DNA from: Clostridia bacterium
GTDB lineage: Bacteria > Bacillota > Clostridia > Oscillospirales > Butyricicoccaceae
DNA: 9,992 nt
Reading direction: 5' to 3'
Assembly: GCA_017552495.1 (NCBI GenBank)
Contig: JAFZPW010000018.1
Location: 1-9,992, forward strand
Positions 1 to 5,575 of this stretch are shown one piece after another. Each line of letters begins with the position of its first letter. Position 1 is the first letter of the stretch. Made by a program: the position numbers and the translations under genes. The notes beneath the pieces were generated by a model. That model made no database searches. It was given only the letters and a program-made list of their open reading frames with translations, and was not told where the DNA came from.

Positions 1-531
1 CACCAGGTCGCCCAGGCGGCGGGTGTTGAAGAGGATCTTGTCCACATACTCGCGCTGGCGGGCAAGGTCGCCCTCCGTATCCTGCAGCAGCATGGCGTAG
101 CCCTCGATGGCGGTAAGGGGGGTTTTGAACTCGTGGGAAACGTTGGCGATAAAGTCCTTCCGCAAGGTCTCGATGGCGCCCAGTTCCCGGGCCATGGTGT
201 TGAAGCTCTCATAGGTGGTACGAATTTCTTCAATCGAGCCGCTATATTCCACCGTCAGGTCAAAATCGCCCCTGGCGATCTGCCGGGACGCGTCGCTGAG
301 CCGCGCCACGGGCGCAAGGAGGATCCGGCTCATCACCATGGACACAATGGCGCCGGCCACGCTCACCGTCATCGCGGCGCAGCCCAGCGCCACGGCGGTC
401 TCGGGCCGGGTGACCCCCAGCAGATAGAGCAGCAGCACGGTGAGCGCCATGACGCCCGCCACGATCAGGGTGATGACGCAGGCCCAGAAAAATTGAAACA
501 ATTTTGTTTTTACCCTGGGTTTTTCAGCCAT
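1..531 (-). CDS. Sensor histidine kinase, N-terminal part (3' end outside window)
   Basis: This is the membrane kinase of a two-component system. The visible 177 codons give a short basic N-terminus, a first hydrophobic helix (about residues 13-39), a loop of only about five residues (VTRPE) and a second helix (about 45-68). A HAMP linker follows (about 69-121), with ALSD/ARGDF-type signature residues. The dimerisation/phosphoacceptor box has the H-box FIANVSHEFKTPLTAIEGY, with the expected phosphorylated His133. The ATP-binding domain lies beyond the window edge. The ATG at 531 overlaps the response regulator stop by 8 bases, which implies translational coupling and a shared transcript. With almost no extracytoplasmic domain it probably senses within the membrane or through a partner protein; that is inference. 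The stimulus is unknown. Confidence 0.9.
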   Translation of the reverse strand, partial: MAEKPRVKTKLFQFFWACVITLIVAGVMALTVLLLYLLGVTRPETAVALGCAAMTVSVAGAIVSMVMSRILLAPVARLSDASRQIARGDFDLTVEYSGSIEEIRTTYESFNTMARELGAIETLRKDFIANVSHEFKTPLTAIEGYAMLLQDTEGDLARQREYVDKILFNTRRLGDLV

Positions 532-1201
532 TTCCCTTCACCACCTTGTAGCCCAGCCCCCGCACGGTGACGATCTCCAGATCGGGATTGTCCCGCAGAC
601 GGTCGCGCAAGCGGTTGACGTGAACGTCCAGCGTATGGATGTCGGTCTCGGAATCCAGGCCCCAGATGTCGTCCATCAACTGCTGGCGGGTAAAGGTTCT
701 CCCGGGAAAAGAAGCCAGCTTATACAAAAGCTGAAACTCCTTCTGCGGCAGTACCTCCCGCGCACCGCCCCGCTGCAAAGAAAAGGAATCGTATTCCAGC
801 ACGGTGTCGCCCAGAACCTGCCGCCGCTCCGAAATCATTTTGGCCCGGCGCAAAAGGGCGTTGATTCGCAGCACCATCTCGTTGACGTTCACCGGCTTGA
901 CCATATAGTCGTCGGTGCCCGAAAGAAAGCCCTGCTGCATATCCTCAAACCGGTCTTTGGCGGTAATCATCAGCACGGGAACGGTGCTGCCCGCCTCCCG
1001 AAGCTGCTGCACCAGCTCATAGCCGTCCAGTTCGGGCATCATCACATCGGAAACGATGAGATCCACATATTCGTTTTCCAGAATCCGGAGAGCCTCCTTG
1101 CCGTCGGAGGCGCCCACCGGCTGAAAGCCGCTGCGGGAAAGCACCCGGCAGAACATCTGCCGCAGTTCGCCGTCATCCTCCGCCACCAAAATGCGAAACA
1201 T
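524..1201 (-). CDS. OmpR/PhoB-family response regulator
   Basis: This 225-aa DNA-binding response regulator is the partner of the downstream kinase. The receiver domain (about 1-118) has the acidic pocket E8-D9-D10, phospho-acceptor Asp52 (SDVMMPELDG), Thr80 (MITAKD) and Lys102 (DDYMVKPV). The C-terminal winged helix (about 127-222) has the recognition region TDIHTLDVHVNRLRDRL and the closing wing VRGLGYKVV. Length and layout are standard for the family. I chose the ATG at 1201 because AAAGGAG lies about nine bases upstream and the protein then begins directly at receiver strand beta-1 (MFRILVAEDD); a longer reading to 1291 adds residues unlike the family. From memory, the pattern FLSGTDDYMVKPV plus LPQKEFQLL resembles HssR-type regulators, but the paired kinase lacks a large sensor domain, so no gene name is given. 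It is divergent from degV. Confidence 0.93.
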   Translation of the reverse strand: MFRILVAEDDGELRQMFCRVLSRSGFQPVGASDGKEALRILENEYVDLIVSDVMMPELDGYELVQQLREAGSTVPVLMITAKDRFEDMQQGFLSGTDDYMVKPVNVNEMVLRINALLRRAKMISERRQVLGDTVLEYDSFSLQRGGAREVLPQKEFQLLYKLASFPGRTFTRQQLMDDIWGLDSETDIHTLDVHVNRLRDRLRDNPDLEIVTVRGLGYKVVKGNG

Positions 1202-1236
1202 CCGCTCCACTCCTTTCAAAAGGATCTTACGCAACG

Positions 1237-1265
1237 ATGATACCATGTTTTCCGCCGCCGCGCAA
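1237..1265 (-). promoter_or_regulatory. Predicted promoter of the response regulator-kinase operon
   Basis: On the minus strand there is an extended -10, TGG-TATCAT (hexamer at 1237-1242). It sits 17 bases downstream of a weak -35, TTGCGC (1260-1265). It lies about 36 bases upstream of the response regulator start. The extended TG dinucleotide could compensate for the poor -35. This is pattern matching only. Confidence 0.45.
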
Positions 1266-1285
1266 GCGCTGTTCCGCCGTCGAAA

Positions 1286-1314
1286 CATCAACTTTTGTTG
1301 AGATGCAGTTGATG
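1286..1314. promoter_or_regulatory. Inverted repeats in the divergent regulator/degV promoter region
   Basis: The arms CATCAAC (1286-1292) and GTTGATG (1308-1314) are exact inverted copies 15 bases apart. A nested CAAC-TTTT-GTTG (1289-1300) shares the left arm. The block lies between the two divergent promoters and just upstream of the degV -10. It could be an operator, for example for the adjacent OmpR-type regulator, or chance AT-rich symmetry. Confidence 0.3.
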
Positions 1315-1334
1315 GAAAATTGAAGTTGGCCCGC

Positions 1335-1340
1335 TATAAT
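1335..1340 (+). promoter_or_regulatory. Predicted -10 element of degV
   Basis: A perfect TATAAT lies 31 bases upstream of the degV start. The only reasonable -35 nearby, TTGATG at 1309-1314, has a long 20-base spacer and overlaps the right arm of the inverted repeat. The promoter may therefore be weak or activator-dependent. Confidence 0.45.
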
Positions 1341-1371
1341 AATCAAAAATAATCATTTTGGAGAGATTTCC

Positions 1372-2223
1372 ATGGGCACACAAACCATCCGCATCAGCGC
1401 CGACAGCACCTGCGATCTGTCGCCCGCGCTGGTCAGCCGATATCACATCGCCATCGCCCCCTTGCAGGTGATCGTAGCGGGAAAACCTTATCTGGACGGC
1501 GTTGAGATCGACCCCGACCGTCTGTTTTCCATGGTGGAAAAGAGCGGGAAACTCGGATCCACCACCGCCGTCAATTTCGAAGAATATCTGTCTTTTTTCC
1601 GCGCTCAACGACAGGATTTTGACGCGGTGATCCATTTTACCATCAGCAGCGAGATGTCCTCCTGCTTCCAGAACGCCTGCGCTGCGGCCGCCGAACTGGA
1701 AAACGTCTACGTCATCGACTCCCGCAACCTTTCTACCGGCATCGGCCAGCTTGTGCTGGACGCCGCCGAAATGGCGGAGGCCGGAACGGATCCCCGGGAA
1801 ATCGTTCGCCGGCTGGAGGAAAAGAAGGCAAAGCTGGACGTGAGCTTCGTGCTGGACACGCTGGAATATCTCCGCCGGGGCGGCCGCTGCTCCACGGTGG
1901 CGGCGCTGGGGGCCAATCTGCTCAGGCTCAAGCCCTGCATCCAGGTGACCGAAGGCGCCATGGGCGTCGGAAAAAAATACCGGGGCTCGCTGGAGGATTC
2001 CTTTCTCCATTATGTTCGTGACAAGCTGGCTCAGCCGGAAACGGTGGATCCCGGTCGCATCTTCATCACCCATTCCGGAGTCGATCCCGTTTTGGTGGAA
2101 AAGGTGAAGACCGCCGTGCAGGCATGCGTCCCCTTCCGGGAGATCTATGACACCCGGGCCGGCTGCACCATCTCCAACCACTGCGGTCCCAATTGTCTGG
2201 GCATTCTGTTTTATCGGAAATAA
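1372..2223 (+). CDS. DegV family fatty-acid-binding protein
   Basis: This 283-aa cytoplasmic DegV protein matches the family's usual length. DegV/FakB proteins bind a fatty acid in a cleft and, in the FakA-FakB system, present it for phosphorylation. Family motifs in order are DSTCDLSPAL (11-20), LGSTTAVNFEEYLSFF (61-76), the ligand-loop equivalent ISSEMSSCFQNA (91-102), VIDSRNLSTGIGQLV (114-128), DTLEYLRRGGRCS (162-174) and the C-terminal ISNHCGPNCLGILF (267-280). Three cysteines cluster near the C-terminus (265, 271, 275); whether they matter is unknown. The ATG at 1372 has GGAGAG eight bases upstream. The gene stands alone, divergent from the two-component operon and convergent with nifU, so its FakA partner must be elsewhere. 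Whether it is a true FakB cannot be decided from this window. Confidence 0.93.
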   Translation: MGTQTIRISADSTCDLSPALVSRYHIAIAPLQVIVAGKPYLDGVEIDPDRLFSMVEKSGKLGSTTAVNFEEYLSFFRAQRQDFDAVIHFTISSEMSSCFQNACAAAAELENVYVIDSRNLSTGIGQLVLDAAEMAEAGTDPREIVRRLEEKKAKLDVSFVLDTLEYLRRGGRCSTVAALGANLLRLKPCIQVTEGAMGVGKKYRGSLEDSFLHYVRDKLAQPETVDPGRIFITHSGVDPVLVEKVKTAVQACVPFREIYDTRAGCTISNHCGPNCLGILFYRK

Positions 2224-2243
2224 GCGGTTTTCTTCTTTTTGTG

Positions 2244-2282
2244 AAAAAAAGGCTTTGAGGAAGCTTCCTCAAAGCCTTTTTT
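2244..2282. terminator. Bidirectional terminator between degV and nifU
   Basis: A perfect palindrome at 2251-2276 (GGCTTTGAGGA, loop AGCT, TCCTCAAAGCC) is flanked by seven A on the left and six T on the right. It can therefore act as an intrinsic terminator on both strands. It ends degV, 20 bases past its stop, and the nifS-nifU transcript arriving from the other side. Confidence 0.92.
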
Positions 2283-2287
2283 GTTTA

Positions 2288-2737
2288 TTATTCTTCCTCC
2301 GGCGCGCCGTGGTCGTGCGCATGGTCGTCACAGGCGGGAATCACGCCTACATAAGGAGTGGGGTCGATGCCCTGCCGCTGATAATAGTCTGCCAGCGCGG
2401 CGCGGATGGCCTCTTCCGCCAAAACGGAGCAGTGCACCTTTACGGGAGGCAGCCCATCCAGCGCCTCCATCACGGCCTTGTTGGTGAGGGTCAGGGCCTC
2501 CTGTATGGTCTTGCCCTTGACCATTTCGGTGGCCATGGACGAGGTTGCCACGGCGGCGCCGCAGCCAAAGGTCTGGAATTTCACATCCACGATCACGTCG
2601 TTTTCGATCTTGAGCATCATCTTCATGATGTCGCCGCACTTCTGATTGCCCACCGTGCCGACGGCGTTGGCGTCTGGCAGCTCGCCCACGTTGCGGGGAT
2701 GGGCGAAATGATCCATCACTTTTTTGGAATATTCCAT
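2288..2737 (-). CDS. nifU: IscU/NifU-type Fe-S cluster assembly scaffold
   Basis: This 149-aa scaffold protein is where iron-sulfur clusters are built from sulfur delivered by the cysteine desulfurase. The single IscU-like domain carries the three cluster cysteines in canonical contexts: Cys34 with Asp36 (NQKCGD), Cys59 (FQTFGCGAAVATSS) and His102-Cys103 (VKVHCSVLAEEAI). The N-terminus MEYSKKVMDHFAHPRNVG is typical of the clostridial NifU-like group. The protein ends in a tail containing Cys136 and the run DDHAHDHGAPEEE, a possible extra metal-binding segment. The ATG at 2737 follows AAAGGAGG, which abuts the nifS stop; only 15 bases separate the genes, so the two are almost certainly cotranscribed and coupled. 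The nifU symbol is used for the domain family; nitrogen fixation is not implied. Confidence 0.95.
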   Translation of the reverse strand: MEYSKKVMDHFAHPRNVGELPDANAVGTVGNQKCGDIMKMMLKIENDVIVDVKFQTFGCGAAVATSSMATEMVKGKTIQEALTLTNKAVMEALDGLPPVKVHCSVLAEEAIRAALADYYQRQGIDPTPYVGVIPACDDHAHDHGAPEEE

Positions 2738-2752
2738 TTTCCGTTTCCTCCT

Positions 2753-3919
2753 TTATGCTTTCCAGATGGGGCTCATGGCGCGCAACACATCCACCACGTC
2801 CTTCAGTCGCTCCAAAATATAATCCACGTCTTCCCCGGTGTTCTGCATCCCCAGCGTCAGCCGCAGCGAACCGTGGGAGATCTCGTGGCTCAGGCCGATG
2901 CCCAGCAGCACATGGCTGGGGTCGAGACTCCCGGTGGAGCAGGCCGAGCCGGTGCTTGCGCAGATGCCGTTCATATCCAGTCGCAGCACCAGACTTTCGC
3001 CCTCGATGGCGTTGATGCAGAAGGAGCAGGTTCCCGGCAGCCGGTCGGTGGGATGGCCCGTGAGGATGGTCTGGGGCATTTGCAGCACTCCGTCGATGAG
3101 CTTGCGGGACAGGCCGCGAAGATAGGTCATCTCCCGCTCCAAATTCTCCCGTTTGATGCGGGCGGCCTCGCCCAGCCCCACGATGGAGGCGATGTTTTCC
3201 GTGCCGGAGCGGCGGCCCTTTTCCTGTCCGCCGCCGGTGATCTGCGGCTCCACCAAAACGCCCTTGCGGATATACAGGGCTCCCACGCCCTTGGGCGCGT
3301 TGATTTTGTGGCCCGAAATCGAAAGCATATCAATGTTCATGGCCTTCACGTCCACGGGGACGTGGCCGTAAGCCTGTACCGCGTCGGTGTGGAAGATCAC
3401 ACCCTTTTCCCGGCAAAGCGCGCCGATGGCGGCGATGTCGTTCACCGTGCCGATCTCGTTGTTGGCGAACATGATGCTCACCAGCGCCGTGTCGGGCCGG
3501 ATGGCGGCCTCCAGATCGGCAAGGCGCACCTTTCCGTCACGATCCACAGGGAGATACGTGACCGAAAAGCCCTCCTTCTCCAGCGCCTGCGCCGTATACA
3601 AAACGGCGTGATGCTCAATGCAGGAGGTGATGAGATGCGTTTTCCCCTTTGCCTGACGGGAATGCAGATACCCCCGCAGCGCCAGGTTGTCCGCCTCGCT
3701 GCCGCAGCCGGTAAAATAGATCTCGCCGGGGTCGGCGTTCATCAGAAGAGCCACCTGCCGGCGGGCCTCCTCCAGCGCAAGATGGCTGCTCTGCCCCAGC
3801 GCGTAAAGGGTGCTGGCGTTGCCGTATTCCGTGGTGAGAAAGGGCATCATTTTTTCCAAAACGCGGGAATCGATGGGCGTCGTCGCCGCGTTGTCCGCAT
3901 ACACAAAGCGGTCTTTCAT
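2753..3919 (-). CDS. nifS: Cysteine desulfurase (NifS/IscS type)
   Basis: This 388-aa PLP enzyme converts cysteine to alanine and passes the persulfide sulfur to the scaffold protein encoded just downstream. Visible family features are YADNAATTPID (7-17), His103-His104, NNEIGTV (153-159), HTDAVQAYGH (177-186) with Asp179 and Gln182, and the Schiff-base lysine Lys205 in SISGHKINAPKGVGAL. Then come GGGQEKGRRSGTENI (229-243) and the catalytic Cys327 in ASTGSACSTGSLDPSHVL. The longer active-site loop and RSGTEN pattern fit the group I (NifS/IscS) desulfurases rather than SufS. I prefer the ATG at 3919, which has AAAGGAG eight bases upstream, over an in-frame GTG at 3937 that would lie before that ribosome binding site. 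The gene is divergent from hxlR. No IscR, HscA/B or ferredoxin gene is adjacent. Confidence 0.96.
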   Translation of the reverse strand: MKDRFVYADNAATTPIDSRVLEKMMPFLTTEYGNASTLYALGQSSHLALEEARRQVALLMNADPGEIYFTGCGSEADNLALRGYLHSRQAKGKTHLITSCIEHHAVLYTAQALEKEGFSVTYLPVDRDGKVRLADLEAAIRPDTALVSIMFANNEIGTVNDIAAIGALCREKGVIFHTDAVQAYGHVPVDVKAMNIDMLSISGHKINAPKGVGALYIRKGVLVEPQITGGGQEKGRRSGTENIASIVGLGEAARIKRENLEREMTYLRGLSRKLIDGVLQMPQTILTGHPTDRLPGTCSFCINAIEGESLVLRLDMNGICASTGSACSTGSLDPSHVLLGIGLSHEISHGSLRLTLGMQNTGEDVDYILERLKDVVDVLRAMSPIWKA

Positions 3920-3936
3920 CTTGTATTCTCCTTTCA

Positions 3937-3965
3937 CGGCGAGCGCCGTTTTTCGTGGCTCGCCG
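3937..3965 (-). promoter_or_regulatory. Possible leader hairpin upstream of nifS
   Basis: In the nifS transcript an exact 8-bp stem (CGGCGAGC / GCTCGCCG) with a 13-base loop ends three bases before the AAAGGAG ribosome binding site. It lies within a predicted leader of about 100 bases. It may protect or modulate the mRNA 5' end. No known riboswitch class is recognised. Confidence 0.3.
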
Positions 3966-3996
3966 CGTTTGTCGGAATAAAAATCCTTTTTTCCTC

Positions 3997-4025
3997 TTTA
4001 CTCCGTTTTTCTTATCTGATATAAT
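3997..4025 (+). promoter_or_regulatory. Predicted promoter of hxlR-rnhA
   Basis: TTTACT (3997-4002) is followed after 17 bases by a perfect TATAAT (4020-4025). Transcription would start near 4032, leaving a leader of about 60 bases that contains the inverted repeat at 4073-4092. Its -10 overlaps the -10 predicted for nifS on the other strand. Confidence 0.6.
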
Positions 4026-4052
4026 CATAACAGAGATTCACAAAAGATGCAA
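4024..4052 (-). promoter_or_regulatory. Predicted promoter of nifS-nifU
   Basis: On the minus strand, TTGCAT (4047-4052), a 17-base spacer and TATGAT (4024-4029) give a plausible sigma-A promoter. It shares two base pairs of its -10 with the hxlR promoter, so RNA polymerase could hardly occupy both at once. Confidence 0.5.
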
Positions 4053-4072
4053 GAACGCAGTTTCTTCGCACC

Positions 4073-4092
4073 AAGTAAGGAGTGTCTTACTT
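4073..4092 (+). promoter_or_regulatory. Perfect inverted repeat enclosing the hxlR ribosome binding site
   Basis: AAGTAAG (4073-4079), spacer GAGTGT, CTTACTT (4086-4092) form a perfect 7-bp dyad ending immediately before the hxlR ATG. The Shine-Dalgarno AAGGAG (4077-4082 region) lies inside it. As DNA it has the size and symmetry of an HxlR-type autoregulatory operator; as RNA it would fold into a hairpin hiding the ribosome binding site. Either reading implies control of hxlR expression. Confidence 0.5.
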
Positions 4093-4452
4093 ATGACCAA
4101 CAACCGGATCAATCTCTGCGGCGCCGTAGGGCGCTGCCCTATGAATTACGCCATGTCTCTTATCGGCGGCAAGTGGAAAATGCAGATCCTCTGCTCCCTC
4201 AATTCCGGTGGAACCATGCGCTACAACGCGCTGAAAAAGCGTATCGCCGGCATTTCCAATACCGTTTTGGCCGCCACCCTGCGGGAGTTGGAGTCCGACG
4301 GGCTGGTGCAGCGGGAGGAATACCTGGAGGTGCCCATCCGGGTGGAGTATACTGTCACCGAGGCGGGGCGCGAGGTGGTTCCCATTTTGGAGCAGCTCAA
4401 CGCCTGGGCCGAAAGGCGGATGAGCCGGGAGGAGCTCCATGAAAAAGGTTGA
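4093..4452 (+). CDS. HxlR-family winged-helix transcriptional regulator
   Basis: This 119-aa regulator of the HxlR (MarR-related) family probably binds DNA as a dimer. The core is typical: CPMNYAMSLIGGKWKMQIL (15-33), MRYNALKKRIAGISNTVLAATLREL (42-66, containing the recognition helix), then DGLVQREEYLEVPIRVEYTVTEAG (69-92), the beta-wing and last helix. Cys15-Pro16 sits where redox-sensing relatives such as YodB and HypR carry their reactive N-terminal cysteine; Cys9 and Cys34 are additional. The ATG at 4093 is chosen because AAGGAG lies ten bases upstream and the upstream in-frame extension does not resemble the family. The gene is divergent from nifS with overlapping promoters and overlaps rnhA by 14 bases. 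Control of nifS and redox sensing are inferences from position and the conserved cysteine. Confidence 0.92.
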   Translation: MTNNRINLCGAVGRCPMNYAMSLIGGKWKMQILCSLNSGGTMRYNALKKRIAGISNTVLAATLRELESDGLVQREEYLEVPIRVEYTVTEAGREVVPILEQLNAWAERRMSREELHEKG

Positions 4453-4891
4453 GATCTATACCGACGGGAGCTGCAGCGGCAATCCCGGCCCCGGCGGCTG
4501 GGGCGCGATCCTGCGCTACCGCGGAACGGAAAAGGAGCTTTCGGGCGGCGCCCCCGCCACCACCAACAACCGGATGGAACTGACGGCGGTGATCGAGGCC
4601 CTGTCTGCGCTGAAACAGCCCTGCGCCGTGGATCTGTATACCGACAGCCGGTATATTGCCTCGGCCATTCGCGAGGGTTGGCTGGAAAACTGGAAGGCTC
4701 GCGGCTGGAAAAAGGCCGACAGCTCCCCCGTCCTCAACCGGGAGCTGTGGGAGGCGCTGGACGGGCTTTTGTCCGTACACGCCGTCACCTTCCACTGGGT
4801 CAAGGGCCACGCCGACAACGCCTGCAACAATCGCTGCGACGCGCTGGCCACCGCCCAGACAGTCCGGTATAAAGCGGCGCAGGAGTCTTGA
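4439..4891 (+). CDS. rnhA: Ribonuclease HI
   Basis: This 150-aa RNase HI cuts the RNA strand of RNA-DNA hybrids, as in R-loops and primer removal. The four carboxylates of the metal site are in place: Asp9 (IYTDGSCSGNPGPGGWG), Glu47 (NNRMELTAVIEAL), Asp69 (LYTDSRYI) and Asp134 (NRCDALA). His124 is in the flexible loop (HWVKGHADN). Spacing matches the E. coli enzyme almost residue for residue, and the basic-handle-like region ENWKARGWKKADSSPVLN (83-100) is present. The start at 4439 lies inside the end of hxlR, 14 bases before that gene finishes, with GGGAGGAG upstream, so translation is probably coupled. Pairing a housekeeping nuclease with an HxlR regulator is unusual but may simply reflect shared transcription. 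Confidence 0.97.
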   Translation: MKKVEIYTDGSCSGNPGPGGWGAILRYRGTEKELSGGAPATTNNRMELTAVIEALSALKQPCAVDLYTDSRYIASAIREGWLENWKARGWKKADSSPVLNRELWEALDGLLSVHAVTFHWVKGHADNACNNRCDALATAQTVRYKAAQES

Positions 4892-5064
4892 ACAAGGATC
4901 CCTTGCAATCGTTTTGGGAAGAGAGCGGCGGAGAGGGCTGAACGCCTGCCTTGCCGCCATCAACGAACCGGCGGCGGCGCAAATGCTGTAAGTGGGTGCA
5001 GCGGATGAACGGCACCCGGGACAGAACCATGGAGATCGTAAAGCACAATCTGCTTTCCAAATAC
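4888..5064 (+). pseudogene. Possible frameshifted remnant of a small gene downstream of rnhA
   Basis: Three consecutive pieces in different frames read as protein-like sequence and join end to end. They are NKDPLQSFWEESGGEG up to a stop at 4939-4941, LNACLAAINEPAAAQML up to a stop at 4989-4991, and WVQRMNGTRDRTMEIVKHN followed by LLSKYK up to a TAA just before the terminator stem. Two small indels would restore an open frame of about 60 codons. I do not recognise the family. It may be a decayed gene, a sequencing or assembly error in an intact gene, or chance; no convincing start codon with a well-spaced ribosome binding site is seen (only a TTG at 4888). The remaining stretch to 5155 holds the terminator and nothing else visible. 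Confidence 0.33.
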
Positions 5065-5074
5065 AAATAAAAAC

Positions 5075-5117
5075 GAGCGGCGGGACGAGGATAATGTTCC
5101 TGCCGCTCATGTTTTTT
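5075..5117 (+). terminator. Intrinsic terminator after hxlR-rnhA
   Basis: GAGCGGCGGGA (5075-5085) pairs with TCCTGCCGCTC (5098-5108) over 11 bp with one G-U pair and a 12-base loop. The run ATGTTTTTT follows. It closes the hxlR-rnhA transcript and marks the left side of the AT-rich cassette. Confidence 0.85.
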
Positions 5118-5154
5118 AATTTTTCCAGTTTTTGAAAAAAGTATTCTCCAGGTG

Positions 5155-5183
5155 TTGACAAGAAAACTTGGCTTTGCTATAAT
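5155..5183 (+). promoter_or_regulatory. Consensus sigma-A promoter of the four-gene cassette
   Basis: TTGACA (5155-5160), a 17-base spacer and TATAAT (5178-5183) match the consensus at all twelve positions. Transcription should start near 5190. Such a strong promoter usually needs repression, which fits the two dyad repeats that frame it. Confidence 0.93.
5158..5172 (+). repeat. Operator-like repeat, copy 1
   Basis: ACAAGAAAACTTGGC, containing the dyad CAAG-AAAA-CTTG. It overlaps the last three bases of the -35 and most of the spacer. It is identical to copy 2, which lies 35 bases downstream. Confidence 0.75.
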
Positions 5184-5192
5184 GAGGCCGCG

Positions 5193-5207
5193 ACAAGAAA
5201 ACTTGGC
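5193..5207 (+). repeat. Operator-like repeat, copy 2
   Basis: This is an exact second copy of ACAAGAAAACTTGGC, placed just after the expected transcription start and eight bases before the ribosome binding site. A protein bound at both copies would block polymerase binding and escape. The likeliest ligand is the XRE regulator encoded two genes on; that is inference. Confidence 0.75.
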
Positions 5208-5229
5208 GTATTGCAAGGAGGTTCCGCAC

Positions 5230-5574
5230 ATGAACAAAGAAGACATTTTAGCAAAAAGCAGGCAGGAAAACAAAGGAAAACCAGATGAACTCGAAGTCGC
5301 AGCGTTCGGCAAAGCTTCCCGTATTGGGATGTTTGTGGGCGGGGCAATCTGCATGATCCTGGTTCTTGTTAGTCGATGGTTATTGGGGAGAGGCGACTTT
5401 GCATTGGCTGGCTGGATGATCTATATGGCCATGCAGGGCTCAAGCAACCTTGTCTTATACAAGCACTTGAAAAAACAGGGAAAGCTCATTTTCGGCATAC
5501 TATACACAGTTTTTGCGGTGGTTTTTATGGTTGCATTTGCAATTGCGATTTATAAGTATAAGGTAGGTATGTAG
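5230..5574 (+). CDS. Small three-helix membrane protein, DUF6442-like
   Basis: This 114-aa protein has a charged cytoplasmic N-terminus (MNKEDILAKSRQENKGKPDE) followed by three hydrophobic helices (about 32-52, 57-77 and 85-108) and a very short tail. The opening motif and topology resemble the DUF6442 family, which from memory often accompanies small XRE regulators in Bacillota; no biochemical function is known to me. The ATG at 5230 follows AAGGAGG with an ideal eight-base spacing, so I reject an upstream in-frame ATG at 5152, which lies before the promoter. The XRE gene starts one base after this stop. The family assignment is from recall, so the membrane topology is the safer statement. 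Confidence 0.8.
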   Translation: MNKEDILAKSRQENKGKPDELEVAAFGKASRIGMFVGGAICMILVLVSRWLLGRGDFALAGWMIYMAMQGSSNLVLYKHLKKQGKLIFGILYTVFAVVFMVAFAIAIYKYKVGM

Positions 5575-5575
5575 A

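Noticed and set aside
620..1240. 206-codon plus-strand frame opposite the response regulator
   Set aside because: It is antisense to a complete OmpR-type regulator; no motifs.
1288..2181. 297-codon open frame on the minus strand opposite degV
   Set aside because: It shadows a gene with all DegV motifs and shows no recognisable domain.
2147..4024. 625-codon open frame on the plus strand opposite nifS and nifU
   Set aside because: It is antisense to two genes with clear catalytic motifs, runs through the terminator, and has a His/Gly/Ala-rich composition typical of mirror frames in GC-rich coding DNA.
5158..5207. Two 15-base direct repeats considered as the start of a CRISPR array
   Set aside because: Only two copies of 15 bases with a 20-base spacer that contains the -10 element; far too short and clearly part of a promoter.
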